Positions 33,498 through 42,728 of a stretch of 64,000 nt of DNA are shown here, in pieces. Origin of the DNA: Pseudomonas aestuarii (GTDB lineage: Bacteria > Pseudomonadota > Gammaproteobacteria > Pseudomonadales > Pseudomonadaceae). The stretch is taken from NCBI RefSeq assembly GCF_027988105.1, contig NZ_JAQJZJ010000012.1, forward strand, positions 62,001 to 126,000, read 5' to 3'. Positions within the stretch are counted from its first letter, which is position 1. The number at the start of each line of letters is the position of its first letter. The notes below the pieces were generated by a model that saw only the letters and a program-made list of their open reading frames with translations, had not been told where the DNA came from and searched no databases. The translations under genes and the position numbers were made by a program.

Positions 33498-35012
33498 ATG
33501 CTCGAACAGTACGTCAAGATGATCCTCACCTCGCGCGTCTACGACGTCGCGGTGGAAACTCCCCTGCAAACCGCCAACCAATTGTCCGAGCGTCTGGGCA
33601 ACCAGATTCTGCTCAAGCGCGAAGACCTGCAGCCGGTGTACTCGTTCAAGATTCGCGGCGCCTACAACAAACTGGCGCAGCTCTCGGCCGAGGAGCGCGC
33701 GCGCGGGGTGGTCACCGCCTCCGCAGGCAATCATGCCCAGGGCCTGGCCCTGGCGGCCAAGGTGCTGGGCGTCAAGGCCACCATTGTGATGCCCAAGACC
33801 ACCCCGGAGATCAAGGTCCAGGGCGTGCGCTCGCGCGGCGGCAAGGTGGTCCTGCATGGCGACAGCTTCCCCGAGGCGCTGGCCTATTCGCTGAAGCTGG
33901 TGGAGGAGAAGGGCTTCATCTATATCCACCCCTACGACGACCCGCACACCATCGCCGGGCAAGGCACGGTGGCGATGGAAATCCTTCGCCAGCAGCCGGG
34001 GCAACTGGACGCGATCTTCGTCCCGGTCGGCGGCGGTGGCTTGATCGCCGGGATTGCCGCCTATGTCAAATACCTGCGGCCCGAGATCAAGATCATCGGT
34101 GTCGAGCCGGACGACTCCAACTGCCTGCAGGCGGCCATGGCCGCTGGCGAGCGGGTGGTGCTGCCACAGGTCGGGCTGTTCGCCGACGGCGTCGCGGTGG
34201 CGCAGATCGGCCAGTACACCTTCGATGTCTGCCGCCACCATGTCGACGAGGTGATCACCGTCAGCACCGACGAGATCTGCGCGGCGATCAAGGACATCTA
34301 CGACGACACCCGCTCGATCACCGAGCCGGCTGGTGCCCTGAGCGTCGCCGGGATCAAGAAGTACATCGAGCGCGAAGGCAGCAGTGGCCAGGTGCTGGTC
34401 GGCATCGACTCGGGCGCCAACGTCAACTTCGACCGCCTGCGCCATGTTGCCGAGCGTGCCGAGCTGGGCGAGAAGCGCGAGGCGATCATTGCCGTGACCA
34501 TTCCCGAGCAGCCGGGCAGCTTCAAGGCCTTCTGCGAGGCGATCGGCAAACGGCAGATCACCGAGTTCAATTACCGCTACCACAGCGACAAGGAAGCGCA
34601 CATCTTCGTCGGCGTGCAGACCCACCCGGAAAACGACCCGCGCGCCGCCCTGGTGGAAAACCTGCGAGGCCAGGGCTTTCCGGTGGTGGACCTGACCGAT
34701 AACGAGCTGGCCAAGCTGCACATCCGCCATATGGTCGGCGGCCATGCGCAGCGCGTCAGCGACGAGGTGGTATTCCGCTTCGAGTTTCCCGAGCGGCCGG
34801 GCGCGCTGTTCAACTTCCTGCAGCGCCTCGGCGGGCGCTGGAACATCTCGATGTTCCACTACCGCAACCACGGCGCCGCCGATGGCCGGGTGGTCGCCGG
34901 CCTGCAAGTGCCTGAGGCCGAGCGTCATCTGGTGCCGGCGGCACTGGATGCGATCGGCTATCCGTACTGGGACGAAAGTGAAAACCCGGCGTACACCCTC
35001 TTTCTGGGTTGA
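33498..35012 (+). CDS. ilvA: Biosynthetic threonine ammonia-lyase (threonine dehydratase)
   Basis: 504-residue PLP enzyme converting L-threonine to 2-oxobutanoate, first step to isoleucine. PLP lysine in QPVYSFKIRGAYN, ASAGNHAQG, glycine loop PVGGGGLIAG, and two ACT-like regulatory domains from about residue 325 (AVTIPEQPGSFKAFCEAIG and RFEFPERPGALFNFLQRLG), which mark the isoleucine-inhibited biosynthetic form. The next gene starts 68 bases later. In P. aeruginosa rpiA is divergent from this gene; here the RutR-type gene lies upstream instead. Confidence 0.96.
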   Translation: MLEQYVKMILTSRVYDVAVETPLQTANQLSERLGNQILLKREDLQPVYSFKIRGAYNKLAQLSAEERARGVVTASAGNHAQGLALAAKVLGVKATIVMPKTTPEIKVQGVRSRGGKVVLHGDSFPEALAYSLKLVEEKGFIYIHPYDDPHTIAGQGTVAMEILRQQPGQLDAIFVPVGGGGLIAGIAAYVKYLRPEIKIIGVEPDDSNCLQAAMAAGERVVLPQVGLFADGVAVAQIGQYTFDVCRHHVDEVITVSTDEICAAIKDIYDDTRSITEPAGALSVAGIKKYIEREGSSGQVLVGIDSGANVNFDRLRHVAERAELGEKREAIIAVTIPEQPGSFKAFCEAIGKRQITEFNYRYHSDKEAHIFVGVQTHPENDPRAALVENLRGQGFPVVDLTDNELAKLHIRHMVGGHAQRVSDEVVFRFEFPERPGALFNFLQRLGGRWNISMFHYRNHGAADGRVVAGLQVPEAERHLVPAALDAIGYPYWDESENPAYTLFLG

Positions 35013-35080
35013 CCGGCCGTCGTACACGGCATTGCTTAACGACTTATTGCGTCGGTCATCCGACAGGGAACAACTGCGTT

Positions 35081-35521
35081 ATGGATCCATACCTGCTTCT
35101 GCGAATTGCTCACAGCCTGCCCGCCATTCTGCTGCTGCTCGGTGTGCTGGCCCATGTCTTCATGTTGTGGAAGGCCCGGCGTGGCGGTGATGCAGCCATC
35201 CTGCAGCGCAAGCTGCGGCGCACCCGCTTGATCAGCCTGCCGCTGCTGGGCTTGCTGGCGCTGAGTTTGCCGGTCAGTGGCTGGGGGCTGGTGAATATGC
35301 GCGGCTGGCCGCTGGGCCAGGCCTGGTTGCTGGGTAGCAGCATCCTGTTCGCGGTGGTGATGCTCTGCGGTCTGCTGCTCGCCGGTCGCCTGGCCGCCTG
35401 GCAGGCACTGGGTGACGCGCCGGCATCCAGCCGCCTGCTGGGTTTTACCACCGCCTATGCCGGGCTGATCGTCCTGCTGTTGCTGGTAATCATGGGCCTG
35501 ATGGGCGCCAAGCCGGCCTGA
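35081..35521 (+). CDS. Small integral membrane protein, probably DUF2269-like
   Basis: 146-residue hydrophobic protein with four predicted membrane helices: LLLRIAHSLPAILLLLGVLA, LISLPLLGLLALSLPVSGWG, AWLLGSSILFAVVMLCGLLL and LLGFTTAYAGLIVLLLLVIM. The MDPYLLLRIAH start and helix spacing resemble DUF2269-type proteins; function unknown. ATG 35081 begins the first helix; the frame upstream is open into the ilvA stop but not conserved-looking. Probably transcribed with ilvA. Confidence 0.72.
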   Translation: MDPYLLLRIAHSLPAILLLLGVLAHVFMLWKARRGGDAAILQRKLRRTRLISLPLLGLLALSLPVSGWGLVNMRGWPLGQAWLLGSSILFAVVMLCGLLLAGRLAAWQALGDAPASSRLLGFTTAYAGLIVLLLLVIMGLMGAKPA

Positions 35522-35536
35522 CAGTTTGCCTGATCC

Positions 35537-35568
35537 GTAGGGCACTACTCGCCGCAGGCAGTACGCCA
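35537..35568. repeat. Partial copy of the GTAGGGC...GTACGCC repeat
   Basis: Reads GTAGGGCACTACTCG ... GCAGGCAGTACGCC, closely matching the left half of the element at 1418-1445 (GTAGGGCGTACTCG ... AAGCAGTACGCC). It lies between the convergent DUF2269-like gene and the HAD gene, the same kind of convergent gap as the first copy. Confidence 0.6.
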
Positions 35569-35664
35569 TGGATAGTCGGTGCGGTGCAATCTGGCGGGCT
35601 GTTCTGTGCTGCGGCCTGTCCGGCCGGCTGTCGTTGCGCGCCGAACGGATCGCCGTGCGCCGGA

Positions 35665-36318
35665 TCAGCGCAGGGAAATGATCGGCCAGCCGCGCTGCTC
35701 GGCTGCAGCCCGTAGCTTCGGGTCGGGATCGACTGCGACGGGGTGGGTGACTTGCTCCAGCAGCGCCAGGTCGTTCATCGAGTCGCTGTAGAAGCAGCTG
35801 TCGGCCAGGCTGAAACCGCTTTGCGCCAGCCAGCGGTTGAGCCGGGTGACCTTGCCCTCCTTGAAGCAGGGCACGTCGGTGGTGCGCCCGGTGTAGCGCC
35901 CGTCGGCCATCTCGCATTCGGTCGCCAGCAGGGTGTCGACGCCCAGGCGGGCGGCAATCGGTGCGGTGACGAAGCGGTTGGTGGCGGTGATGATCAACAG
36001 TTTGTCGCCCGCGGCGCGGTGCTCCTCGAGCAGGGCTTCGCCCTTGGCCAGGATGATCGGTTCGACGCAGTCGCGCATGAATTCGCGGTGCCACTGCTCG
36101 AGTTGCGCCATCTCGCTGCGGCCGAGGATGGCCAGGCTGAAGTTCAGGTAGTCGCGGATATCCAGGCGACCGGCCAGGTAGTCCTGGTAGAACTCGTCGT
36201 TGCGCGTCTTGTAGGCGACGCCATCGAGAATGCCGCGCTCGCACAGGTAATCGCCCCAGGCGTGATCGCTGTCGCCGCCGAGCAGGGTGTTGTCGAGATC
36301 GAATAAAGCCAGACGCAC
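35665..36318 (-). CDS. HAD-superfamily phosphatase, SerB-like subclass IB
   Basis: 217-residue HAD hydrolase. Motif I LALFDLDNTLLGGDSD (nucleophile and general acid/base aspartates), motif II IITATNR, motif III Lys in FKEGKVTRL, and motif IV CFYSDSMNDLALL, with the helical cap of the IB group. The substrate is a small phosphorylated metabolite; members are called phosphoserine phosphatase-like, and pseudomonad versions in this place may serve as histidinol-phosphatase, which I cannot confirm. GTG start at 36318 gives the family N-terminus; upstream in-frame codons overlap rppH on the other strand. Divergent from rppH by 138 bases. Confidence 0.85.
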   Translation of the reverse strand: MRLALFDLDNTLLGGDSDHAWGDYLCERGILDGVAYKTRNDEFYQDYLAGRLDIRDYLNFSLAILGRSEMAQLEQWHREFMRDCVEPIILAKGEALLEEHRAAGDKLLIITATNRFVTAPIAARLGVDTLLATECEMADGRYTGRTTDVPCFKEGKVTRLNRWLAQSGFSLADSCFYSDSMNDLALLEQVTHPVAVDPDPKLRAAAEQRGWPIISLR

Positions 36319-36456
36319 AGGGCACCTTTGAGCAAAATATAGAAGGGCGGTCAGGATAACGACTTTTCCCCGGCCTGCCCATTCGGGTGCTCGCGTTGCC
36401 GCTGTTGCGGCCTTTGTGGAACAATGCTGGAACATGCGTTTACGAGGTTGTGCGCC

Positions 36457-36936
36457 GTGATCGATCCTGATGGTTTTCGCCCCAATGTCGGCATCATTCT
36501 GACCAATGATGTCGGCCAGGTGCTCTGGGCGCGTCGGATAAACCAGGACGCCTGGCAGTTCCCGCAAGGCGGGATCAACGACTATGAGTCACCTGAAGAA
36601 GCGCTGTACCGCGAACTGAATGAAGAAGTCGGCCTGGAGCAGCAGGATGTGAAAATTCTCGCCTGCACCCGGGGTTGGTTGAGGTATCGTCTGCCTCAGC
36701 GTCTGGTGCGTACCCACAGTCAGCCGCTGTGCATCGGCCAGAAACAGAAGTGGTTTCTACTGCGTCTGACGTCCGACGAGCAGCGGGTGCGCATGGACCT
36801 GACCGGCAAACCCGAATTCGATGGCTGGCGCTGGGTCAGCTACTGGTACCCGTTGGGCCAGGTGGTCACATTCAAGCGCGAGGTCTATCGTCGCGCCCTC
36901 AAGGAACTCGCTCCGCGCCTGCTGGCACGGGACTGA
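36457..36936 (+). CDS. rppH: RNA pyrophosphohydrolase RppH
   Basis: 159-residue Nudix hydrolase that removes pyrophosphate from 5'-triphosphate mRNA and so starts RNase E-dependent decay. Nudix box with GGIN, then RELNEEVGL; QPLCIGQKQKWFLL and FDGWRWVSYWYPL are RppH hallmarks. GTG start at 36457 (protein start VIDPDGFRPNVGIIL) agrees with the family and has GAGG nine bases before; the ATG at 36424 would add eleven non-conserved residues. 19 bases before ptsP, so an operon. Confidence 0.95.
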   Translation: MIDPDGFRPNVGIILTNDVGQVLWARRINQDAWQFPQGGINDYESPEEALYRELNEEVGLEQQDVKILACTRGWLRYRLPQRLVRTHSQPLCIGQKQKWFLLRLTSDEQRVRMDLTGKPEFDGWRWVSYWYPLGQVVTFKREVYRRALKELAPRLLARD

Positions 36937-36955
36937 CACGGACTAGAGCCGAGCC

Positions 36956-39235
36956 ATGCTCAATACGCTACGCAAGATCGTCCAGGAAGTTAATGCTGCC
37001 AAGGATCTCAAGGCGGCCTTGGGCATCATTGTGCAGCGGGTCAAAGAGGCCATGGGCAGCCAGGTCTGCTCGGTCTACCTGCTCGACCCGGAGAGCAACC
37101 GCTTCGTGCTGATGGCCACCGATGGCCTGAACAAGCGCTCCATCGGCAAGGTCAGCATGGCGCCCAACGAGGGCCTGGTCGGTCTGGTCGGTACCCGCGA
37201 AGAACCGCTCAACCTGGAAGACGCTGCCGCTCACCCGCGCTACCGCTACTTCGCCGAAACCGGCGAGGAACGGTATGCCTCCTTCCTAGGGTCGCCGATC
37301 ATCCACCACCGCAAGGTGATGGGCGTGCTGGTGATCCAGCAAAAGGAGCGGCGCCAGTTCGACGAGGGCGAAGAAGCCTTTCTGGTGACCATGAGCGCCC
37401 AGCTCGCCGGGGTTATCGCGCATGCCGAGGCAACCGGTTCGATCCGCGGCCTGGGCAGGCAAGGCAAGGGCATCCAGGAGGCCAAGTTCATTGGCGTGCC
37501 GGGTTCGCCCGGTGCGGCGGTCGGTACCGCAGTGGTGGTGCTGCCGCCAGCCGACCTGGAAGTGGTGCCGGACAAGCACGTCGATGATATCGACGCCGAG
37601 CTGCTGCTGTTCAACACCGCTCTGGACGGCGTGCGCGCCGACATGCGCGCCTTGTCGGCGAAGATGGCCAGCCAGCTGCGTCCGGAAGAACGCGCGCTGT
37701 TCGATGTCTACCTGATGATGCTGGAAGACGCCGCCCTGGGTAACGAGGTGGTCAAGGTCATCAAGACCGGGCAGTGGGCCCAGGGCGCCTTGCGCCAGGT
37801 GATCGGCGAGCACGTCAATCGCTTCGAGCTGATGGACGATGCCTACCTGCGCGAGCGCGCCTCCGACGTCAAGGACCTCGGCCGGCGCCTGCTCGCCTAC
37901 CTGCAGCAGGCACGCCAGCAGACCCTGGTGTACCCCGATAATTGCATCCTGGTCAGTGAGGAACTGTCGCCGGCCATGCTCGGTGAAGTGCCCGAGGGCA
38001 AGCTGGTCGGCCTGATCTCGGTGCAGGGCTCGGGCAACTCGCATGTGGCGATCTTCGCCCGCGCCATGGGTATTCCCACGGTGATGGGGGTGGTCGACCT
38101 GCCCTATTCGAAGATCGACGGCATCCAGCTGATCGTCGACGGCTACCATGGCGAGGTATTCACCAACCCCAGCGAGCTCCTGCGCAAGCAGTATGCCGAG
38201 GTGGTCGAGGAAGAGCGTCAGCTGACCCAGGGCCTCGATGCCTTGCGTGGCCTGCCGTGCGAGACGCTGGACGGTTACCGCATGCCGCTGTGGGTCAACA
38301 CCGGCCTGCTGGCCGATGTGAAGCGTGCTCAGGAGCGCGGCGCCGAGGGCGTGGGCCTGTACCGTACCGAAGTGCCCTTCATGATCAAGGAGCGCTTTCC
38401 CAGCGAGAAGGAACAGCTGGCCATCTATCGCGAGCAGCTGGTGGCCTTCCATCCGTTGCCGGTGACCATGCGCAGCCTGGATATCGGCGGCGACAAGGCG
38501 CTGAGCTATTTCCCGATCAAGGAAGAAAACCCCTTCCTCGGTTGGCGCGGCATCCGCGTCACCCTCGACCATCCGGAAATCTTCCTGGTGCAGACCCGCG
38601 CCATGCTCAAGGCCAGTGAAGGCCTGGATAACCTGCGCATCCTGTTGCCGATGATTTCCGGGATTCAGGAGCTGGAAGAAGCGCTGCACCTGATTCACCG
38701 CTCCTGGGGCGAGGTGCGCGACGAGGGCGTCGACATCCCCTTGCCGCCGGTAGGGGTGATGATCGAGATCCCCGCCGCGGTCTATCAGGTTCGCGAGCTG
38801 GCGCGTCAGGTCGACTTCCTCTCGGTCGGCTCCAACGACCTGACCCAGTACCTGCTGGCGGTGGACCGCAATAATCCGCGTGTCGCCGATCTCTATGACT
38901 TTCTCCATCCGGCCGTGCTGCAGGCGCTGTGCACGGTGGTCGAAGGTGCCCATGCCGAAGGCAAGCCGGTGAGTATCTGTGGCGAAATGGCCGGCGATCC
39001 GGCGGCAGCAGTGTTGCTGATGGCCATGGGTTTCGACAGCCTGTCGATGAACGCCACCAACCTGCCCAAGGTGAAGTGGCTGCTGCGTCAGATCAGCCTG
39101 GGCAAGGCCAAGGAGCTGCTGGCACAGGTGATGACCATCGACAATCCGCAGGTGATCCACAGCACCCTGCAACTGGCCCTGCGCAACCTCGGCCTGGGCC
39201 GCATGATCAATCCGGCGTCGGATATCCAGGCCTGA
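36956..39235 (+). CDS. ptsP: Phosphoenolpyruvate-protein phosphotransferase PtsP (EI-Ntr)
   Basis: 759-residue first enzyme of the nitrogen PTS, which passes phosphate from PEP to NPr and on to PtsN. N-terminal GAF domain (about 1-160; IVQRVKEAMGSQVCSVYLLD), then EI N-domain, the phospho-histidine motif GSGNSHVAIFARAMGIPT, and the PEP-binding TIM barrel with GVGLYRTEVPFM, MRSLDIGGDK and SVGSNDLTQYLLAVDR. Complete. The rppH-ptsP pairing is conserved in gamma-proteobacteria. Convergent with the NRDE gene 19 bases further on, with no visible terminator between. Confidence 0.96.
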   Translation: MLNTLRKIVQEVNAAKDLKAALGIIVQRVKEAMGSQVCSVYLLDPESNRFVLMATDGLNKRSIGKVSMAPNEGLVGLVGTREEPLNLEDAAAHPRYRYFAETGEERYASFLGSPIIHHRKVMGVLVIQQKERRQFDEGEEAFLVTMSAQLAGVIAHAEATGSIRGLGRQGKGIQEAKFIGVPGSPGAAVGTAVVVLPPADLEVVPDKHVDDIDAELLLFNTALDGVRADMRALSAKMASQLRPEERALFDVYLMMLEDAALGNEVVKVIKTGQWAQGALRQVIGEHVNRFELMDDAYLRERASDVKDLGRRLLAYLQQARQQTLVYPDNCILVSEELSPAMLGEVPEGKLVGLISVQGSGNSHVAIFARAMGIPTVMGVVDLPYSKIDGIQLIVDGYHGEVFTNPSELLRKQYAEVVEEERQLTQGLDALRGLPCETLDGYRMPLWVNTGLLADVKRAQERGAEGVGLYRTEVPFMIKERFPSEKEQLAIYREQLVAFHPLPVTMRSLDIGGDKALSYFPIKEENPFLGWRGIRVTLDHPEIFLVQTRAMLKASEGLDNLRILLPMISGIQELEEALHLIHRSWGEVRDEGVDIPLPPVGVMIEIPAAVYQVRELARQVDFLSVGSNDLTQYLLAVDRNNPRVADLYDFLHPAVLQALCTVVEGAHAEGKPVSICGEMAGDPAAAVLLMAMGFDSLSMNATNLPKVKWLLRQISLGKAKELLAQVMTIDNPQVIHSTLQLALRNLGLGRMINPASDIQA

Positions 39236-39254
39236 ATCCCAGGCGCGAGGCAGC

Positions 39255-40001
39255 CTAGCGCTCGATCCTCACCTCGTTCAGGTAGGCGCCAAAGGGGCCG
39301 TAGCTGCGCTCGACCAGGGTTCGCGAGCCGTCGGCCTTGACCAGCAGCACCGTGCTGGCGCGGGTGCCATAGCTGTGGGTGGCGATGAAAATGCTCGAGA
39401 GCAGGCGTTCAGTATTCAAGCCCACGCCGGTGTCGGGTAGGCGTGCGTCTTCGACCTGTTGGCTGTCATGAAGCAGGTCCAGTAGCGATGGGATCTGCGG
39501 CGCTATCAGGCACTCGTCGAGCAGCGCCTTGGCTTTTTTCACCTTGGGCCAGGGGGTGTCCAGCTCGGCATTCGACAGGCCGTAGAGCCCCTCCGTCAGT
39601 TGCACGGGCTCGCCGGCGCGTGAATTCAGCAGCCAGAGTTGCTGCGGGTCGCCGAGTAGTAGGTTGAACGCCGAATAGTCGCCGGCGCGCTGCGCCAGGT
39701 CGTGCAAAAAGGCTTGCGGATCGAGCGGGCCATTCAGGAACTGGATGGGCAGCTCGCCCCTGGAGCGGCCTCGCGGCGGCTGGCGCGGGTCGCGGATATT
39801 GGTCAGCGCGGCGAAGCGGCCCTGGGGGCCGACGCCCAGCCAGGTGCCGCCGGCCTGTTGATCGCGTCCGGCGATCACTCCCGGCATATCTGGCCATTGC
39901 GCCAGCGGTAGGCTGGGGCGGTCATAGAATTCGTCGCGGTTGGCCGCCATGACCAGCGGCAACTCATGGCCGGGACGCCAGGCGAATACGATCAGGCACA
40001 T
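39255..40001 (-). CDS. NRDE (TANGO2) family protein
   Basis: 248-residue protein of the NRDE/TANGO2 family, named for the motif seen here in VMAANRDEFYDRP close to the N-terminus. MCLIVFAW begins with the conserved Cys2, an Ntn-hydrolase-like position. GGTWLGVG and YGTRASTVLL are further family motifs. Human TANGO2 affects lipid/haem handling; the bacterial role is unknown. Divergent from the TSUP transporter gene. Confidence 0.88.
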   Translation of the reverse strand: MCLIVFAWRPGHELPLVMAANRDEFYDRPSLPLAQWPDMPGVIAGRDQQAGGTWLGVGPQGRFAALTNIRDPRQPPRGRSRGELPIQFLNGPLDPQAFLHDLAQRAGDYSAFNLLLGDPQQLWLLNSRAGEPVQLTEGLYGLSNAELDTPWPKVKKAKALLDECLIAPQIPSLLDLLHDSQQVEDARLPDTGVGLNTERLLSSIFIATHSYGTRASTVLLVKADGSRTLVERSYGPFGAYLNEVRIER

Positions 40002-40140
40002 GGGAGTCCTATCGGGGGCAGCAGGCTTGAGATCCTAAGATTGAAGCGTAGCTGGCCGATTGCGCAAGTCCTTGGTCCGCTCCGCGCTTCCCGCATCAGC
40101 CTGCGACGATTACCATTGCGCATTGTTTTCGGGGGTGGCG

Positions 40141-40923
40141 ATGGAAATCTTGCTGTATTTGGTGCTCGGCGCCGCGGCTGGCGTGCTGGCCGGGCTGTTC
40201 GGTGTCGGGGGTGGGATCATCATCGTGCCGGTGCTGGTATTCAGTTTCGCCGCCCAGGGTTTCGACCCGAACGTGCTCACCCACCTGGCGGTGGGCACGT
40301 CGCTGGCGACCATCGTCTTCACATCGGTCAACTCGGTACTGGAACACCATCGGCGCGGCGCGGTGCGCTGGCATATCTTCGTCTGGATGACCCTGGGCAT
40401 CTTGCTGGGCGCGGCCCTGGGGGCCATGACCGCCGCGGCGATCAAGGGGCCGCAGCTACAGAAGATCATTGGCGTGTTCGCGATCCTTGTTTCCCTGCAG
40501 ATGGCCCTGGACCTTCGACCCAAGGCCATCAGCTCGGTCCCCGGTAAATTGGTGTTGACCGTCGCCGGCGGCGTGATTGGCTGGGCTTCGGCGATTTTCG
40601 GGATTGGCGGCGGTTCGCTCAACGTGCCCTTCCTGACCTGGCGCAGCGTGCCCATGCAGCAGGCGGTGGCCACGTCCGCCGCCTGCGGCCTGCCGATCGC
40701 GGTGGCCGGCGCGCTGACCTTCATGTGGCTGGGCTGGGACAGTCCGCAATTGCCGCAGTGGAGCCTGGGCTTCGTCTATCTGCCGGCGATGGCCGGGATT
40801 GCCTTCACCAGTATGTTCTTTGCCCGTTTTGGCGCACGCCTGGCGCATCGTCTGTCGCCACGCCTGCTCAAGCGCCTGTTCGCCTTGCTGTTGTTCAGCG
40901 TTGGCGTGAATTTTTTGATTTGA
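40141..40923 (+). CDS. TSUP (TauE/SafE) family membrane transporter
   Basis: 260-residue inner-membrane protein with about eight helices in two homologous halves, each with a glycine-rich loop: LAGLFGVGGGIIIVPVL in the first, ASAIFGIGGGSLNVPFL in the second. TSUP proteins export sulfite, sulfonates or related anions; substrate unknown here. The ATG at 40141 follows a GGGGG tract and begins the first helix directly. Ten bases before lgt, so the TSUP-lgt-thyA genes likely share a transcript. Confidence 0.88.
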   Translation: MEILLYLVLGAAAGVLAGLFGVGGGIIIVPVLVFSFAAQGFDPNVLTHLAVGTSLATIVFTSVNSVLEHHRRGAVRWHIFVWMTLGILLGAALGAMTAAAIKGPQLQKIIGVFAILVSLQMALDLRPKAISSVPGKLVLTVAGGVIGWASAIFGIGGGSLNVPFLTWRSVPMQQAVATSAACGLPIAVAGALTFMWLGWDSPQLPQWSLGFVYLPAMAGIAFTSMFFARFGARLAHRLSPRLLKRLFALLLFSVGVNFLI

Positions 40924-40932
40924 GGAATTAGC

Positions 40933-41736
40933 ATGCTGCCTTACCCGCAGATCGACCCCGTGGCCATTGCCCTGGGGCCACTGAAAATCCATTGGTACGG
41001 TCTGATGTATCTGGTCGGCATCGGCGGTGCCTGGCTGCTCGCCTCGCGCCGCTTGCACACCTTCGACCCGAGCTGGGACAAGGAGAAACTCTCCGATCTG
41101 GTGTTCTGGGTCGCCATGGGGGTGATCCTCGGCGGCCGTCTCGGCTATGTGCTGTTCTACGACCTGGCGGCCTATATCGACCAGCCGAGCCTGATCCTGC
41201 AGGTGTGGAAGGGCGGCATGTCGTTCCATGGCGGCTTTATCGGCGTGATGCTGGCGAGCTGGTGGTTCGGCAAGCGTAACGGCAAGAGCTTCTTCCAGCT
41301 GATGGACTTCATCGCGCCGCTGGTGCCGATCGGCCTGGGGGCCGGGCGCATCGGCAACTTCATCAACGCCGAACTCTGGGGCAAGGCCACCGATTTGCCC
41401 TGGGCCATGGTCTTTCCCACCGACCCGCAGCAACTGGCGCGCCATCCCTCGCAGCTCTACCAGTTCGCCCTGGAGGGTGTGGCCCTGTTCGCCATCCTCT
41501 GGCTCTACTCGCGCAAGCCGCGGCCGACCATGGCGGTGTCGGGCATGTTCGCCGCCTGTTACGGGCTGTTCCGCTTCATCGTCGAGTTCGTCCGCGTGCC
41601 GGACGCTCAGCTCGGCTACCTGGCCTGGAACTGGCTGACCATGGGCCAGGTGCTCAGTCTGCCGATGATCCTCATTGGCCTCGGCCTGATCTGGTTCGCC
41701 TACCACCGCCAGGCCGTCCAGGGAGCCGCCCGATGA
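40933..41736 (+). CDS. lgt: Prolipoprotein diacylglyceryl transferase
   Basis: 267-residue inner-membrane enzyme that attaches diacylglycerol to the lipobox cysteine of prolipoproteins. Seven predicted helices. Family signature GRIGNFINAELWGKATDLPW (residues about 137-156), substrate-site region GGMSFHGGFIGVM with the essential His, and RHPSQLYQFALEG. Its stop codon overlaps the thyA start (ATGA, 41733-41736). Confidence 0.97.
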   Translation: MLPYPQIDPVAIALGPLKIHWYGLMYLVGIGGAWLLASRRLHTFDPSWDKEKLSDLVFWVAMGVILGGRLGYVLFYDLAAYIDQPSLILQVWKGGMSFHGGFIGVMLASWWFGKRNGKSFFQLMDFIAPLVPIGLGAGRIGNFINAELWGKATDLPWAMVFPTDPQQLARHPSQLYQFALEGVALFAILWLYSRKPRPTMAVSGMFAACYGLFRFIVEFVRVPDAQLGYLAWNWLTMGQVLSLPMILIGLGLIWFAYHRQAVQGAAR

Positions 41737-42527
41737 AACAGTACCTCGACCTGATGCGCCTGGTGCGCGACACCGGCACCTTCAAGAGCGACCGCACCGG
41801 CACCGGTACCTACAGCCTGTTCGCCCAGCAGATGCGCTTCGACCTGGCCGCCGGTTTTCCCCTGGTGACCACCAAGAAGTGCCACCTGAAATCGATCATC
41901 CACGAGCTGCTGTGGTTCCTGCAGGGCGACACCAATATCCAGTACCTGAAGGACCACGGCGTGCGCATCTGGGACGAGTGGGCCGACGAGAAGGGCGACC
42001 TCGGCCCGGTCTACGGCTACCAGTGGCGCAACTGGCCGGCGCCCAACGGCGGCTCGATCGATCAGATCAGCCAGCTGATCGAGACGATCAAGACGAACCC
42101 GGACTCGCGCCGCCTGATCGTCTCGGCCTGGAACCCGGCGCTGGTCGAGCAGATGGCCCTGCCGCCGTGCCATGCGCTGTTCCAGTTCTACGTCGCCGAG
42201 GGCAGGCTGAGCTGCCAGCTCTACCAGCGCTCGGCCGACATCTTCCTCGGCGTGCCCTTCAACATCGCCAGCTACGCCCTGCTGACCCTGATGGTCGCCC
42301 AGGTCTGCGGCCTGCAGCCGGGCGAATTCATCTGGACCGGCGGCGACTGCCACCTGTACGCCAACCACCTCGAGCAGGCCGATCTGCAACTGAGCCGTGA
42401 GCCGCTGCCGCTGCCAACCATGCAGCTCAACCCGGCGGTGAAGGATATCTTCGCCTTCAGGTTCGAGGACTTCGAACTGCTCGGCTACCAGGCCCATCCG
42501 CACATCAGCGCGCCGGTCGCGGTCTGA
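41733..42527 (+). CDS. thyA: Thymidylate synthase
   Basis: 264-residue enzyme that methylates dUMP to dTMP using methylene-THF, giving dihydrofolate. Arg loop FKSDRTGTGTYSLF, catalytic Cys in ALPPCHALFQFYV, LYQRSADIFLGVPFNIASYA for dUMP, and QAHPHISAPVAV end. Full length. Translationally coupled to lgt; a strong hairpin follows at 42538. Confidence 0.97.
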   Translation: MKQYLDLMRLVRDTGTFKSDRTGTGTYSLFAQQMRFDLAAGFPLVTTKKCHLKSIIHELLWFLQGDTNIQYLKDHGVRIWDEWADEKGDLGPVYGYQWRNWPAPNGGSIDQISQLIETIKTNPDSRRLIVSAWNPALVEQMALPPCHALFQFYVAEGRLSCQLYQRSADIFLGVPFNIASYALLTLMVAQVCGLQPGEFIWTGGDCHLYANHLEQADLQLSREPLPLPTMQLNPAVKDIFAFRFEDFELLGYQAHPHISAPVAV

Positions 42528-42537
42528 CGCCTCTGCG

Positions 42538-42568
42538 CTTGCCGCGGTGTCGACGGCGCCGCGGCAAG
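42538..42568 (+). terminator. Hairpin after thyA, probable end of TSUP-lgt-thyA transcript
   Basis: CTTGCCGCGG (42538-42547) pairs perfectly with CCGCGGCAAG (42559-42568), eleven-base loop, starting ten bases after the thyA stop. No T-run, so termination may depend on Rho or the hairpin may only protect the 3' end. Confidence 0.55.
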
Positions 42569-42728
42569 GCGGCTATACCTCCTATGCCCAAGGCTGGTCA
42601 GGGGTTTGTTACCCTGTGCTGCGGCATGGCTCGTTCCATCGCGGTTGCTGATCGCTGAACCCTGCCTCCGAATTTGATTAACCAACCAACTGCGCAGGCC
42701 GCTGGCGGCCTGTCTGTGAGGAAGGAGC